Below the pieces are notes generated by a model, which was not told the origin of the DNA, did not search any database, and saw only the letters and a list, made by a program, of their open reading frames with translations. A stretch of DNA of 64,000 nucleotides from Gemmatimonas phototrophica (lineage in GTDB: Bacteria > Gemmatimonadota > Gemmatimonadetes > Gemmatimonadales > Gemmatimonadaceae): the NCBI RefSeq assembly GCF_000695095.2, contig NZ_CP011454.1, forward strand, positions 3,286,001 to 3,350,000, given 5' to 3'. Shown here in pieces: positions 33,581 to 43,570 of the stretch (position 1 is the stretch's first letter; each line of letters starts with the position of its first letter). Position numbers and translations under genes: made by a program.

Positions 33581-33820
33581 ATGCCACGTCTCCGCATCCA
33601 CGTGCAGATCGAAGGGCTGCTTTCGGTCCACGCCGTTCGCGCCGTCTGGACCGCCCTCGGCGCCGTGCCGGGGGTGCTGACGGCTGAGGTCTCCATGAAA
33701 GGGGCCATTCTCGAGGCCGACGGGCCGGTGGACCGCCAGCAGCTCGAGGAGGCGCTGGCCGCGGCCGGAGTGACCGTGACAGGGCTGACGGTGGAGAAGG
33801 GGTCGTTGCCCGTGCTGTAG
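33581..33820 (+). CDS. Small HMA-fold-like protein lacking the metal-binding cysteines
   Basis: 79 aa from ATG 33581 (GTG 33539 would add 14). The pattern RIHVQIEGLLSVHAVRAVWTALGAVPGVLTAEVSMKGAILEADGPVDRQQLEEALAAAGVTVTGL follows the beta-alpha-beta-beta-alpha-beta HMA fold (strand, loop, helix, GVxxxxV strand, strand, helix), but the usual MxCxxC loop is replaced by EGLLSVH, so it cannot bind Cu(I) in the normal way. Divergent from the dehydrogenase gene. Function unknown. Confidence 0.65.
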   Translation: MPRLRIHVQIEGLLSVHAVRAVWTALGAVPGVLTAEVSMKGAILEADGPVDRQQLEEALAAAGVTVTGLTVEKGSLPVL

Positions 33821-33931
33821 CCCTCCGGGCGAGGGGCGGAGCGCCCGGGATTCGCGATCCCTCCGGGGCGTCGCTTTGCGCCTTCGGGGTGCCGCACTAA
33901 CTTGCGCCCAAGACCGCCGCCCTCTCTGCCG

Positions 33932-35344
33932 ATGACGCCTCGCTCCGACAAAATCCGGCCGCTTGCCGCGCTGATCGTGCCGGACCTGCTCGAGCTGCTC
34001 GAGGAGCATCCGGAAAGCATCGGCCCGCAAACGGAAGAAATGCATCCGGCCGACCTCGCCGACGTGGCCGAGGCGTTGCCGGAGGAGTTGGTGCGGGCCT
34101 TTTTGGCGGCGCTGCCACGTGAGCGCGCAGCCGAGGTATTGGAGTACCTCGATGAGGAACTCCGCACGCAGGTGCTGGAGGAGCTGCCGGCCGGGGAAGC
34201 CGCCGAAATCGTGGCGGAAATGGACCCCGACGAGCGCGCCGACGCGCTCGAAGAGCTCGACGAAGAAACCGCCGACGAGATTCTTCAGGAGCTCGAGCCT
34301 GAAGAAAAGGCCGAGACGGAACGGCTGCTGCAGTACGATCCGTACACCGCCGGTGGTCTGATGACCACCGAGTTCGTGTCGGTGCTGGAAACGCTCACGG
34401 TTGAGGAGTCGCTGCGCGGCGTGCGCGCGATGGCGCGCGGCGGCCGTCGCGAGGCGATGTACACCATCTACACGGTGGACGACACCGGCCGGCTGCGCGG
34501 CGTACTATCGCTGCGTGAGCTGTTGGCGGCGCCGGAAGGCACGCGAATCAGTGAGTTGGCGTGGAGCGAAGTGGTGAGCGTGTCGCCAGACATGCTGCAG
34601 GAAGAAGTCTCGCAGATCACGTCCAACTACGACCTCGTGGCGTTGCCCGTGGTGGACGTGGACAAGCGGCTGCTGGGCGTGGTCACGGTGGACGACGTCA
34701 TTGACGTGATCCAGGAAGAAGGCACCGAAGACGCGCAGAAGTTTGGTGGAATGGAGGCGCTCGAAGAGCCCTACATGCAGATCTCGCTCTGGCAGAACGT
34801 GCGCAAACGTGGTGGCTGGCTGGCCGTGCTGGCGGTGAGTGAGATGTTGACCGCCTCCGTGATGGCGCGCTACGAGGATGAACTGGGGCGTGTCATTCTG
34901 CTCGCACAATTCATTCCGCTCATCATGAGCTCGGGCGGCAACTCCGGATCGCAGGCCACGTCGCTCATCATCCGCGCCATGGCACTGGGTGAAGTGCGGT
35001 TGTCCGACTGGTGGCAGGTGGTGCAGCGCGAACTGCCGGCAGGTCTCATTCTCGGGCTCATGCTGGGTACGCTGGCCGCGGCGCGCATTTCGGCCTGGGC
35101 CCTGTTGGGCTTGTACGACTACGGGCCCCATCATTTCCGGCTGGCACTGACGGTGGGCATCACGCTGGTGAGCATTGTGACCATTGGATCGCTCACCGGC
35201 TCGATGTTGCCGTTCCTCTTGCGTCGCCTTGGTTTTGACCCCGCCAGTGCGTCGGCACCGTTCGTGGCCACGCTGGTGGATGTATCGGCGATCAGCATCT
35301 ACTTCAGTGTGGCCTACATGATGCTGCGCGGGACGCTGCTCTGA
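33932..35344 (+). CDS. mgtE: Magnesium transporter MgtE
   Basis: 470 aa from ATG 33932. Acidic N-terminal helical domain (HPADLADVAEALPEELVRAFL and repeats, DPDERADALEELDEETADEIL), two CBS domains (LLQYDPYTAGGLMTTEFVSV onward and SVSPDMLQEEVSQITSNYDLVALPVVD), then the membrane domain with about five helices including GGNSGSQATSLIIRAMALGEV. The family is a Mg2+-gated Mg2+ channel/transporter in which the cytosolic acidic domain senses Mg2+. Full length. No riboswitch-like leader is seen in the 110 bp upstream. Confidence 0.95.
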   Translation: MTPRSDKIRPLAALIVPDLLELLEEHPESIGPQTEEMHPADLADVAEALPEELVRAFLAALPRERAAEVLEYLDEELRTQVLEELPAGEAAEIVAEMDPDERADALEELDEETADEILQELEPEEKAETERLLQYDPYTAGGLMTTEFVSVLETLTVEESLRGVRAMARGGRREAMYTIYTVDDTGRLRGVLSLRELLAAPEGTRISELAWSEVVSVSPDMLQEEVSQITSNYDLVALPVVDVDKRLLGVVTVDDVIDVIQEEGTEDAQKFGGMEALEEPYMQISLWQNVRKRGGWLAVLAVSEMLTASVMARYEDELGRVILLAQFIPLIMSSGGNSGSQATSLIIRAMALGEVRLSDWWQVVQRELPAGLILGLMLGTLAAARISAWALLGLYDYGPHHFRLALTVGITLVSIVTIGSLTGSMLPFLLRRLGFDPASASAPFVATLVDVSAISIYFSVAYMMLRGTLL

Positions 35345-35391
35345 GTACTCCGCACGCCACGCGGGCCGCGCTCTGGCGCGGAACGCTCGCG

Positions 35392-36270
35392 GTGGTGTTG
35401 AGTGCCTGCTGCTTCGGGTCCATTTCACCGCTCACGGTCATTGCCACCGATCGTGGCATGGCACTCGAGAGCATTCAGACGTGGCGCTACTTCACGAGCG
35501 CGCTCGTCCTCGTGGGTATTGGCCTCTGGCAACGACCGCCACGTGCGGCCGCGTCGCTGGGCCCGTGGTATCGCCCGCGAACGCTGCTGCTGGCCGGCAG
35601 CGGTCAGGCGCTGGTGGCCACGCTGGCGCTGCTGGCCCTGCGCTGGCTCCCGGCGGCCACGGCCAGCTTTCTCTTTTACACGTATCCCGCCTGGGTCACC
35701 ATCATTACGGCGGTTCGCGGGCTGGAGCCCCTCGATCGGACGCGTCTGGTGGCGCTGACGCTGTCGCTGGGGGGGATCGCGGCCATGGTGGGGGCGCCTG
35801 ATGCGGCGAGTCTTGCCCCAGTTGGACTGGCCGTCATTCTTACCGCGGCGCTCGTCTATGCCCTGTACATCCCACTATTGAGTTCGCTGCAGCGAGGACG
35901 TCACCCCCTCGACGTTTCGCGAGCCATCGCGGTGGGCGGCACCGCACTCTTTGCCGTTTGGTCGCTGAGCACGGGCACCCTCTTCACCATTCCCGATCGG
36001 GTCGCCTTTGGGGCCAGCCTGTTGCAGGGCATCCTGTCGGCGGGATCCTTTCTGGGCTTCCTGGCCGGGCTCAAGGTGCTGGGGAATGTGCGCACCGCCA
36101 TCACCAGCACCGTAGAACCCTTCTGGACAACCCTGCTGGGAGTGCTCCTGCTCAATCAGGGGATCGGCTCCGGCACCATTTTGGGCGGCGCGGCCATCAT
36201 GGGCGCCGTATTGTTACTGCAGCGTCCGGTGGCCTCCCCGCCGGCTCAATCGTCAAACGTTGTCACATAG
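35392..36270 (+). CDS. EamA-family (DMT superfamily) membrane transporter
   Basis: 292 aa from GTG 35392, ten hydrophobic segments in two EamA repeats ([73 protein letters not shown]). The called start lies inside the first helix: the frame upstream of it back to 35344 ([12 protein letters not shown]) looks like real EamA N-terminus but holds no ATG/GTG/TTG, only a CTG at 35341 overlapping the mgtE stop. Initiation at that CTG is possible. Substrate (amino acid or metabolite export) unknown. Confidence 0.85.
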   Translation: MVLSACCFGSISPLTVIATDRGMALESIQTWRYFTSALVLVGIGLWQRPPRAAASLGPWYRPRTLLLAGSGQALVATLALLALRWLPAATASFLFYTYPAWVTIITAVRGLEPLDRTRLVALTLSLGGIAAMVGAPDAASLAPVGLAVILTAALVYALYIPLLSSLQRGRHPLDVSRAIAVGGTALFAVWSLSTGTLFTIPDRVAFGASLLQGILSAGSFLGFLAGLKVLGNVRTAITSTVEPFWTTLLGVLLLNQGIGSGTILGGAAIMGAVLLLQRPVASPPAQSSNVVT

Positions 36271-36376
36271 TTGTGGCGGCGTTGTTGTTGCGTGTACACG
36301 GAACGCAGCAAAACTGCAGAGGGAATGCTCCACCGTCGTCGGCCGCTGGCCGGCTCTTTCACCGAGATCGCACGCG

Positions 36377-37393
36377 ATGGCAAAGATTCTGGTTACCGGC
36401 GCCGCCGGCTTCATTGGGTATCACACGAGCGAGCGTCTGCTGGCGCGCGGTGACGAAGTGGTGGGGTTGGACAATCTCAACGACTACTACGATCCCACGC
36501 TCAAGGAGGCGCGCCTGGCGCGCCTGACCAGCCAGCCAGGCTTCCGCTTTGTGCGCCTGGACCTGGGTGATCGCGCCGGGATGGAGCAGCTCTTTGCCAC
36601 GGAGCGCTTTGACAAGGTGATCAATCTGGCCGCCCAGGCCGGCGTGCGATATTCACTGACGAACCCCCACACCTACATCGACAGCAATCTTGTGGGATTT
36701 CTGCACATCCTCGAAGGATGCCGCCATCATGGCGTGAAGCATCTCACGTACGCCAGCTCGTCGAGTGTGTACGGCGCCAACACCGCGATGCCATTCTCGG
36801 TGCACCAGAATGTGGATCACCCGTTGTCACTGTACGCGGCCACCAAGAAGGCCAACGAGCTCATGGCACACACGTACAGCCACCTGTACGGATTGCCCAC
36901 CACCGGCCTGCGTTTCTTCACGGTGTACGGCCCGTGGGGACGCCCGGATATGGCGCTCTTTCTGTTTACGAAAGCCATTCTCGAAGGGAAGCCCATTGAC
37001 GTGTTCAACCACGGCAAGATGCAGCGGGACTTCACCTACATCGACGATATTGTGGAAGGGGTGATTCGTACCAACGATCACGTGGCCCCCGTCAATGCGG
37101 ACTGGGATTCCGACTCCCCCGACCCGGCCACCAGCAAGGCCCCGTACCGCATCTACAATATCGGCAACAACAATCCGGTGGAGTTGATGCACCTCATCAG
37201 CACTCTCGAGCAGGCCTTGGGCCGGACGGCGGAGAAGCGCCTGCTGCCCTTGCAGATGGGCGATGTGCCGGCCACCTATGCCGATGTGGAAGCGCTGGTG
37301 CAGGACGTGGGCTTTGCACCCAAGACGCCAATCGAAACGGGCGTGCAGCGGTTCGTTGCGTGGTATGTGGACTACTTCTCCGCACGCCAGTGA
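36377..37393 (+). CDS. UDP-glucuronate 4-epimerase-type SDR epimerase
   Basis: 338 aa from ATG 36377. NAD loop [37 protein letters not shown] (hallmark of UDP-GlcA 4-epimerases), [18 protein letters not shown], catalytic YxxxK in [33 protein letters not shown] and [13 protein letters not shown]. The enzyme makes UDP-galacturonate from UDP-glucuronate for polysaccharides. It opens the polysaccharide locus and has its own terminator, so it is a separate transcript from asnB onward. Confidence 0.93.
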   Translation: MAKILVTGAAGFIGYHTSERLLARGDEVVGLDNLNDYYDPTLKEARLARLTSQPGFRFVRLDLGDRAGMEQLFATERFDKVINLAAQAGVRYSLTNPHTYIDSNLVGFLHILEGCRHHGVKHLTYASSSSVYGANTAMPFSVHQNVDHPLSLYAATKKANELMAHTYSHLYGLPTTGLRFFTVYGPWGRPDMALFLFTKAILEGKPIDVFNHGKMQRDFTYIDDIVEGVIRTNDHVAPVNADWDSDSPDPATSKAPYRIYNIGNNNPVELMHLISTLEQALGRTAEKRLLPLQMGDVPATYADVEALVQDVGFAPKTPIETGVQRFVAWYVDYFSARQ

Positions 37394-37453
37394 GCTGACC
37401 TCTCTGAGGGGGACTCCCGCTGGCAGGGCCCCCCGCCACAGCAATTGCACACA

Positions 37454-37486
37454 GCGCTCGGCCATGACAGCCGGGCGCTTTTCTTT
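37454..37486 (+). terminator. Intrinsic terminator after the epimerase gene
   Basis: GCGCTCGGC-N7-GCCGGGCGC (one G-T pair) followed by TTTTCTTT. The rest of the 333-bp gap up to 37727 shows no gene; TTGATC-N16-TATTGC around 37576-37603 is a weak promoter candidate for asnB. Confidence 0.85.
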
Positions 37487-37726
37487 GGCATAGTCCATGC
37501 TTTTTCACGTAGCGTCAGCGAATGCGCGACCCTGCGACCGGCCTGCTTGCCGGCATCGGCCGGGGCGCGTAAGTGGTTGATCAGCAAGTGACTTACCGTA
37601 TTGCCGCGAACTCCAGCATCACCCGAAGCGTGGCCGACGTCGGACACGATGAACGGAAAGAACTGCCCATAGACGGCAGATTCTACCGGCGAATGTGCAC
37701 TCGAAGTACCGGGCGACCTAGCCAAC

Positions 37727-39667
37727 ATGTGCGGTATTGCCGGTTTCTGGACCAGCCCATTCAAAGAGGGGACGGCACGTCCCATCCTTGAGCGGATGAC
37801 GTCTTCGCTGCAGCACCGTGGGCCAGATGCACAGGGTGCCTGGTTCGACGGGCGCACCGGTATTGCCCTGGGTCATCGCCGTCTGGCCATTGTGGATCTG
37901 AGCGAGATGGGTCACCAGCCGATGGCATCGGCCGATGACCGTTATCAGCTGGTGTTCAATGGAGAGATCTACAATTTCCGGGTGTTGCGTGCGGAGTTGG
38001 AAGCGGACGGTGTGCAGTTCCGCGGAGGATCCGACACGGAAGTTCTGCTCGCGTTGATTTCCCGCGTCGGGTTGGAACAGGCCTTGACGAAATGCGTCGG
38101 CATGTTCGCCATTGCCCTGTGGGACCGCCAGCAGTGTACGCTGCAGTTGGCACGTGACCGGTTTGGGGAGAAGCCTCTCTACGTCGCCCGCGTTCCGGAC
38201 GGGATTGTCTTTGCCTCAACGCTCGTGCCCATCGAGCAGCATCCGGATTTTGACAGCACCATCGATTTTCAGTCGGTGGCGTCAGTGCTTTGCCATGGGT
38301 ACGTGTCCACTTCCCGTTCCATCTTTGCCAATGCAAGCAAAGTGTTGCCGGGAACGATCCAGACCTGGACGACGGCTCCTGTCCTCGCCCCCTCGATCAC
38401 AACCTACTGGTCGGCCGAGAGCGCGGCGGCAAACGGGATCACCACGCCTTTTGCCGGGACTGACCGTGATGCGTCTGAGATGCTGGACCAGGCGCTTCGT
38501 CGTGCCGTCAGCGAGCAAATGCTGGCGGATGTCCCGTTGGGTGCATTCCTCAGTGGCGGGGTTGATTCCTCGCTCATCGTGGCCCTGATGCAGGACCTCG
38601 GGTCCCGGTCTGCACGTACGTTCACGGTTGGCTTTGAAGATCCGGCGTTTGACGAAGCGCGGCATGCCGAGGCGGTTGCGACACATCTGGGAACGGATCA
38701 CACCACGTTGATTCTTACGGCTCAGAACGCGCTGGACATCATTCCGCGTCTCGCCGACATGTACGATGAGCCGTTCGCCGACCAGTCGCAGATTCCCACG
38801 GCGGCCGTCGCGGCGCTCGCGCGCCGTCATGTCACGGTCGCGCTGTCCGGAGATGGTGGCGACGAACTTTTTGGCGGCTATCGCCGATACCGCTTCGTGG
38901 AGAAGGCCTGGAAGCGCCTTGGCTACGTCCCACGGCCAGCCCGCCATCTCGCCAGTCAGGCCTTGTCCTCCGTGTCCCGCAGTTCGTGGGATTCCATGTT
39001 CAGTCTCGGCGAGGCATTCCCGCGACAAGTGTCCGGTGACCGCGTCCACAAGTTTGCATCGCTGCTTGCCTCCGAAACACCGGAGCAATTCTACCGCGGT
39101 GTGCTTTGCGCGTGGATGGATCCCGCGGAGGTCATTCCCCAGCTGACGCGCAGCGTTGGCACCCGGACACCGAAAGGCAGCACCCTCCCCGGGAGTCTCC
39201 TCGGTCGGATGATGCTGGATGATCAGACATCCTATTTGCCCGACGATGTCCTGGTAAAGGTGGATCGCGCGACGATGGCCAGCAGCCTCGAATCGCGATC
39301 GCCGATCCTTGATCACCGGGTTGCGGAACTCGCGTGGAGCTTCAACCGGAATCAGTGGCAGCGCCAGAAGCGTGGGAAGCATGTACTTCGCTCGGTGCTT
39401 GAACGCTATGTTCCGTCGAGCGTGGTTGACCGCCCGAAACAGGGCTTCGGCGTCCCGATTGCTGCGTGGCTGCGTGGCCCTCTGCGCCCGTGGGCCGACG
39501 CCATGCTGGCGCCCGAGGAATTGCAGCGAGACCACCTGCTGAACCCCGCACCGATACGTCGGCGCTGGCAGCAGCATCTCTCCGGTCAGTGCGACTGGTC
39601 CACATCACTGTGGCATGTGCTGATGTTCCAGTCGTGGCGAATGTCCAGCCACCGGCGGGCACGATAA
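37727..39667 (+). CDS. Glutamine-hydrolysing asparagine synthase of the polysaccharide locus
   Basis: 646 aa. N-terminal Ntn glutaminase with the nucleophile Cys2 (MCGIAGFW), HRGPDAQG, GHRRLAIVDLS and NGEIYNF; C-terminal synthetase with the ATP loop LSGGVDSSLIVALM and DGGDELFGGYRRYR. AsnB-type amidotransferases in surface polysaccharide clusters are believed to amidate uronic acids or related sugars rather than make asparagine, which fits the neighbouring galacturonate-forming epimerase. The next start overlaps its TAA by one base. Confidence 0.93.
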   Translation: MCGIAGFWTSPFKEGTARPILERMTSSLQHRGPDAQGAWFDGRTGIALGHRRLAIVDLSEMGHQPMASADDRYQLVFNGEIYNFRVLRAELEADGVQFRGGSDTEVLLALISRVGLEQALTKCVGMFAIALWDRQQCTLQLARDRFGEKPLYVARVPDGIVFASTLVPIEQHPDFDSTIDFQSVASVLCHGYVSTSRSIFANASKVLPGTIQTWTTAPVLAPSITTYWSAESAAANGITTPFAGTDRDASEMLDQALRRAVSEQMLADVPLGAFLSGGVDSSLIVALMQDLGSRSARTFTVGFEDPAFDEARHAEAVATHLGTDHTTLILTAQNALDIIPRLADMYDEPFADQSQIPTAAVAALARRHVTVALSGDGGDELFGGYRRYRFVEKAWKRLGYVPRPARHLASQALSSVSRSSWDSMFSLGEAFPRQVSGDRVHKFASLLASETPEQFYRGVLCAWMDPAEVIPQLTRSVGTRTPKGSTLPGSLLGRMMLDDQTSYLPDDVLVKVDRATMASSLESRSPILDHRVAELAWSFNRNQWQRQKRGKHVLRSVLERYVPSSVVDRPKQGFGVPIAAWLRGPLRPWADAMLAPEELQRDHLLNPAPIRRRWQQHLSGQCDWSTSLWHVLMFQSWRMSSHRRAR

Positions 39668-41067
39668 TGCGCGAACTCCTGTCACCGGCACACGCCGTGT
39701 CGCAGCACGTGCACCGTCGGCTTGGGCCGTTGTGGAGCGCGGCCGCCGTGATCGGCATACTCACACTCGGCGGGAAAGCCATTGGCCTCGTCAAAGAGAT
39801 GCTGGTGGCGGCACGATTTGGAACAGCTCCCGAACTGGATGCGCTGTTGATGGCTCTCGCCATTCCAACGTTCGCCATCAACGTCGTGGTTGGCGTCCTT
39901 CCCATGGCGCTGACCCCGGCCTTTGTGGCGGCCCGAACACGGGGCGGATTGACGGAAGCTCGTCAACTTGCCGGTACGGCCTTCCGCCAGACGTACCGGG
40001 TGATGCTCGTGCTGGCGTTTGCGCTCGCTGCCCTGACGGTACTGCTCGCCGAACTCCCGGGATCGGGACTCTCAGACATTGCGCGTCAGCGCATCCCGCT
40101 GATGGCGGCCATTCTCATCCCCTTCACGTTCCTGCAGGGGGCGAGTGCGGCGTGGACCGGCATTCTCGCGGCCGATGGTGCGTTCGCGGTTGGCGCACTG
40201 GCAACGGCGTCATTGCCGACCATGATGCTGCTGTCGGTGCTCGCCTTCAGCGACTCACTCGGCGTTACGGCAATCGCGGTAGGCCTTGTCGCGGGCTGCG
40301 TCACGCAAGCCTTGTTGCTTGGCCTTACGCTCCGACATCGTGGCCTTTCGCTCTGGGAGCGGAACGCTTCACTACAGGCTGTCAATCGTCAGTATATCCC
40401 GGCGATCGCCGGCGCGATCTTTACGAGCAGCTGTGGTCTGATAGATCAGATCATGGCGAGTGCGCTTCCCTCGGGGGCCGTCTCAACGCTGTCATACGCC
40501 GGCAAGTTGGTCGCGGTTGGGCTCGGCATAGCGATTGTCGCCATTGGAACGCCACTGCTTCCGCATGTCTCGCGGCTGGTGGAACAAGGCGAGTGGTTGG
40601 CGCTCCGAACGTTTCAGCGTCGGGCATCGCTGGTCGTTCTGGCGGTTACCGTCCCGTCGTCCATTCTGCTCGCGTTCGTGTCCGAGCCTATCGTGCGCAT
40701 CGCCTTTGAACGTGGCGCATTCAGTGCGAATGACACGGCGCAGGTGGCCCTGGTTCAGTCGTACTACATGCTGCAGATACCCGGGCAGTTTCTGGCCGTT
40801 ATCTACGCGCGCTCCCTCGCCGCCATGCGCATGACCAGCCGGATCGGCTCGGTCGCCTTGGTCAGCCTGTTCGTGAATGTGATCGGCAACCTGTACTTCA
40901 TGCGAAGGATGGGGGCGCCCGGCATCGCGCTGTCCACGGCGACCGTACAGACCGTGTCCGCCTTGCTCCTCTTTGTGCTCTGTGAGCGGCTACTGCGTGA
41001 GCGACTGCGCGACGGAGATCCCCAGTTCCCCTCTCTCGCTCCTGTCGTTGCTCCTCCAACATCCTGA
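39667..41067 (+). CDS. MurJ/MviN-type lipid-linked oligosaccharide flippase
   Basis: 466 aa from ATG 39667, about 13-14 hydrophobic helices. MVF-family marks: LGGKAIGLVKEMLVAARFGTAPELDALLMALAIPTF, the central SSCGLIDQIMASALPSGAVSTLSYAGKLVAVGLGIAIVAIGTPLLPHVSRL and FERGAFSANDTAQVA. MurJ flips lipid II; a MurJ-like protein inside a Wzz/Wzy locus most likely replaces Wzx as the flippase for the polysaccharide repeat unit. Confidence 0.9.
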   Translation: MRELLSPAHAVSQHVHRRLGPLWSAAAVIGILTLGGKAIGLVKEMLVAARFGTAPELDALLMALAIPTFAINVVVGVLPMALTPAFVAARTRGGLTEARQLAGTAFRQTYRVMLVLAFALAALTVLLAELPGSGLSDIARQRIPLMAAILIPFTFLQGASAAWTGILAADGAFAVGALATASLPTMMLLSVLAFSDSLGVTAIAVGLVAGCVTQALLLGLTLRHRGLSLWERNASLQAVNRQYIPAIAGAIFTSSCGLIDQIMASALPSGAVSTLSYAGKLVAVGLGIAIVAIGTPLLPHVSRLVEQGEWLALRTFQRRASLVVLAVTVPSSILLAFVSEPIVRIAFERGAFSANDTAQVALVQSYYMLQIPGQFLAVIYARSLAAMRMTSRIGSVALVSLFVNVIGNLYFMRRMGAPGIALSTATVQTVSALLLFVLCERLLRERLRDGDPQFPSLAPVVAPPTS

Positions 41068-41070
41068 CTC

Positions 41071-42093
41071 GTGAATCGATCTGCAGCTTCCGACAAGGCG
41101 AACCCCGACGTGCTGGCGTTCTGGTCCTTCGTATCAGCACTCCGGCCCTACGCCACGCGCTTGCTGATGGCAGCCGCTTTGGGGGCCACGCTGGGCGCGT
41201 CCTGGCGCTTGCTCCGTGCTCCGGAGTGGCGGGCGGAGGCCTCCTTCATTCCCGTGATCAGCGGGAATGCAAACGGTCTCGCGGGAGTAGCCGCGCAGCT
41301 GGGCTTCAATATGCCTACCGCCGACCCCATGCAATCGCCCGCCGTGTACGTAGAAACACTGCGTTCGCGCGCCTTCCTTCAGCGGCTGATTGCCAAGGCG
41401 GGGGGCGAATCCGCCCTGGCGACCTCGTTTCACATTACCGAAGACGACGAGGGAAGACGGTTGGAGTCCCTCCTCGTAGCGCTACGTGATGCCTTGGACA
41501 TTTCCGCGGATCCGAAGACGAATGTGATCATGCTCGCCGTGTACACGAAAGATGCGGCGCTGTCGCTACGCCTTGCTCAACACGCGCTGGAGTTGGCCCA
41601 GACGATGAATGTGGAACGGCGCCAACTGCGCTATGCCGCTGAGCGCAGTTTTGCAACGTCACGTCGATTGGCAGCGGACACCGTGCTGGCAGCGGCCGAT
41701 GTGGCTTTGCGGAACTTCAGACTCGCCAATCGCACGTTCACCAATGCCCCTCGCTTGGAGTCTGAGCAGAGGCGACTGGAACGGGAGATCTCTCAGGCTC
41801 AGCAGGTGGTTCAGGCACTGAGACAGTTCGAGGAGCAATCGCGCTTAGATGAAGCGCGCGACACTCCGATGTTCACGCTGGTGCAACCTCCCTTTGGCGC
41901 ACGCATTCCAGAGGGCCGAAAGACCGTACTCTTCGGTCTGTTGACCGCGGTGTTGGCAGCGGGTGCCGTTGGGGCCTTCCTGCTGTTCCGTGACCTGGCT
42001 CGCGTCCAGTTGTCGCTCCGGCCCTCACCAAATACAACGTCTGATTCGCGTCCGACTCCGTTGGAAGATCGCGAGGTACACCGTGCCGCGTGA
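41071..42093 (+). CDS. Wzz-type polysaccharide co-polymerase (chain-length determinant)
   Basis: 340 aa from GTG 41071. Two membrane helices flank a periplasmic domain: N-terminal RLLMAAALGATLGASWRLL and C-terminal TVLFGLLTAVLAAGAVGAFLLFRDL. Between them lie WRAEASFIPV, a coiled stretch (RRQLRYAAERSFATSRRL, EQRRLEREISQAQQVVQAL) and the Pro-rich segment before the last helix (FTLVQPPFGARIPEGRKT). No cytosolic Tyr-kinase domain is attached. It sets chain length with the Wzy polymerase encoded next, which overlaps it by 11 bp. Confidence 0.88.
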   Translation: MNRSAASDKANPDVLAFWSFVSALRPYATRLLMAAALGATLGASWRLLRAPEWRAEASFIPVISGNANGLAGVAAQLGFNMPTADPMQSPAVYVETLRSRAFLQRLIAKAGGESALATSFHITEDDEGRRLESLLVALRDALDISADPKTNVIMLAVYTKDAALSLRLAQHALELAQTMNVERRQLRYAAERSFATSRRLAADTVLAAADVALRNFRLANRTFTNAPRLESEQRRLEREISQAQQVVQALRQFEEQSRLDEARDTPMFTLVQPPFGARIPEGRKTVLFGLLTAVLAAGAVGAFLLFRDLARVQLSLRPSPNTTSDSRPTPLEDREVHRAA

Positions 42094-43570
42094 ATCGCTC
42101 GGCGCATCCTCTGTCGGACTGCTGATGCTGACGTGCGCTATCAGCGCCGCGGCGGCCATGCTTGCTGCGATGGGACACCTTGCCGGAGCCTTTGGCTTTG
42201 CAGCGGCGGCGGCGCTCCTGCTGCTGTGGGCGGCGCGCAGCGTCACCGGCCACTGGAGCGCGCTGGCGGTCCTGTTTGTTGGGTTCTTCGCACTTTACGG
42301 GCTTTCAGGTCCGCTGAATGTGATCGCCGGTGCGCCTCTTGCCGACATCTTTGCATTTCCGTACCGCACCACTGACTATCTGCAGCAGCAATCGTTAGCC
42401 ACCCTTGGCCTCGCGCTGGGATTCTCTGCGTTTTCCCTCCGTTCCGCCGTCCGTGCGCCTCAACACACGGACGCCACTGCCGGCTGTGCCTCGCCCGCGA
42501 ACGCGCCCGATGCGCTGGGGATTCCCTTCAGTACGGCTCTTCTTTGCCTGGGTCTCGCATCGGCCTTTGAAATCGTCACCTTCCTTCGCGTGGGTGGACT
42601 TCCGGCACTGGCACTGGGCAAAGCGGTCTATCAAAGCCGTGCCTCTGATCTGTCCATGAGTCTGCCCTCCATTGAACTGGCCTCCTTTGGCTTCGGCCTG
42701 GCGGCCATGTGGTTCGCCGAAAACAGTTCCCGTCAGGACCGCATCGATCGCCTACGTCGTGCCGGTCTGATTTTGCTGTTTGCGCTACCCGTGTTGGGTG
42801 TGGCCCTTGCACTCGGCCGCCGAGGGCCGCTGTTCGGTTGGGCCTTGGTATGGATCGTTGGACGGAGCATCTACAAACCCTTTCGAACCATTCCGCCTCG
42901 CCTGGTCCTGGCCGCCGTCGCCTTGGTCACCGCAAGCGGGGTGCTCTTCGCTGGTCGGGCAACGCTCGCCTTCGGCGTGGCCACCGGAGACTGGGCGCCC
43001 TTCCTCAATACGGTGACCGACGCGCCGCGAGTGATCGAGGCCATCAACCCTGCAGGAAGCGAGTTTGGCGCCACCTTTGGCAACTTCTCGGAGTATGCCA
43101 TGCGCGCCAACGAGTCGCCGCGTTTGGGCGACACGTATGTCGCCGGCCTCAGCACCCTGATTCCCCAGGTGTTGTACCCGGGACAAAAGCCCCGCACCAT
43201 CACGTACGAATTCCGCGACACGTTCTTTCCTACCGAGGCCGCGCGCGGAGCAATCGCGAGCACCGGATTCTCATCGATCATGGAAGCGTACATGAACTTC
43301 CGTGACGCGGGTGTCGTGCTCGTCTATGTGGTGGTAGGCGTGGTCCTGCTCCTGACTGAGCAGTTGCGGGTGGCCGGTCCGTATAGCGCCCTGTTCTACC
43401 TGCAGCTGATCCCCATCACGCAAGTATTTCATCGGAGCGAGCTATCGCTGCCGTTGGGGGTTGCCTGCCTGTCGCTGTTCCTCGTGCTCGTGGTACGGGG
43501 TGCCGCTCTTGTCCTCGCCTTGCTCACCGCTGGCACATCACTGTCTCCCCGTGGAGGTCTCCATGCCTGA
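42083..43570 (+). CDS. Wzy-type O-antigen/capsule polymerase (putative)
   Basis: 495 aa from GTG 42083 (VPRESLGASS). Ten or more hydrophobic helices with large loops, the layout of Wzy/EpsG-type polymerases, including a long periplasmic loop (VTDAPRVIEAINPAGSEFGATFGNFSEYAMRANESPRLGDTYVAGLSTLIPQVLYPGQKPRTI). Sequence motifs are poor in this class, so the call rests on topology and on the place between Wzz and the sugar enzymes. Overlaps the genes on both sides. Confidence 0.8.
   Translation: MPRESLGASSVGLLMLTCAISAAAAMLAAMGHLAGAFGFAAAAALLLLWAARSVTGHWSALAVLFVGFFALYGLSGPLNVIAGAPLADIFAFPYRTTDYLQQQSLATLGLALGFSAFSLRSAVRAPQHTDATAGCASPANAPDALGIPFSTALLCLGLASAFEIVTFLRVGGLPALALGKAVYQSRASDLSMSLPSIELASFGFGLAAMWFAENSSRQDRIDRLRRAGLILLFALPVLGVALALGRRGPLFGWALVWIVGRSIYKPFRTIPPRLVLAAVALVTASGVLFAGRATLAFGVATGDWAPFLNTVTDAPRVIEAINPAGSEFGATFGNFSEYAMRANESPRLGDTYVAGLSTLIPQVLYPGQKPRTITYEFRDTFFPTEAARGAIASTGFSSIMEAYMNFRDAGVVLVYVVVGVVLLLTEQLRVAGPYSALFYLQLIPITQVFHRSELSLPLGVACLSLFLVLVVRGAALVLALLTAGTSLSPRGGLHA

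Noticed and set aside
33821-33931. Mg2+ riboswitch upstream of mgtE
   Set aside because: The 110-bp leader is GC-rich without an M-box-like set of helices or a clear terminator/antiterminator.
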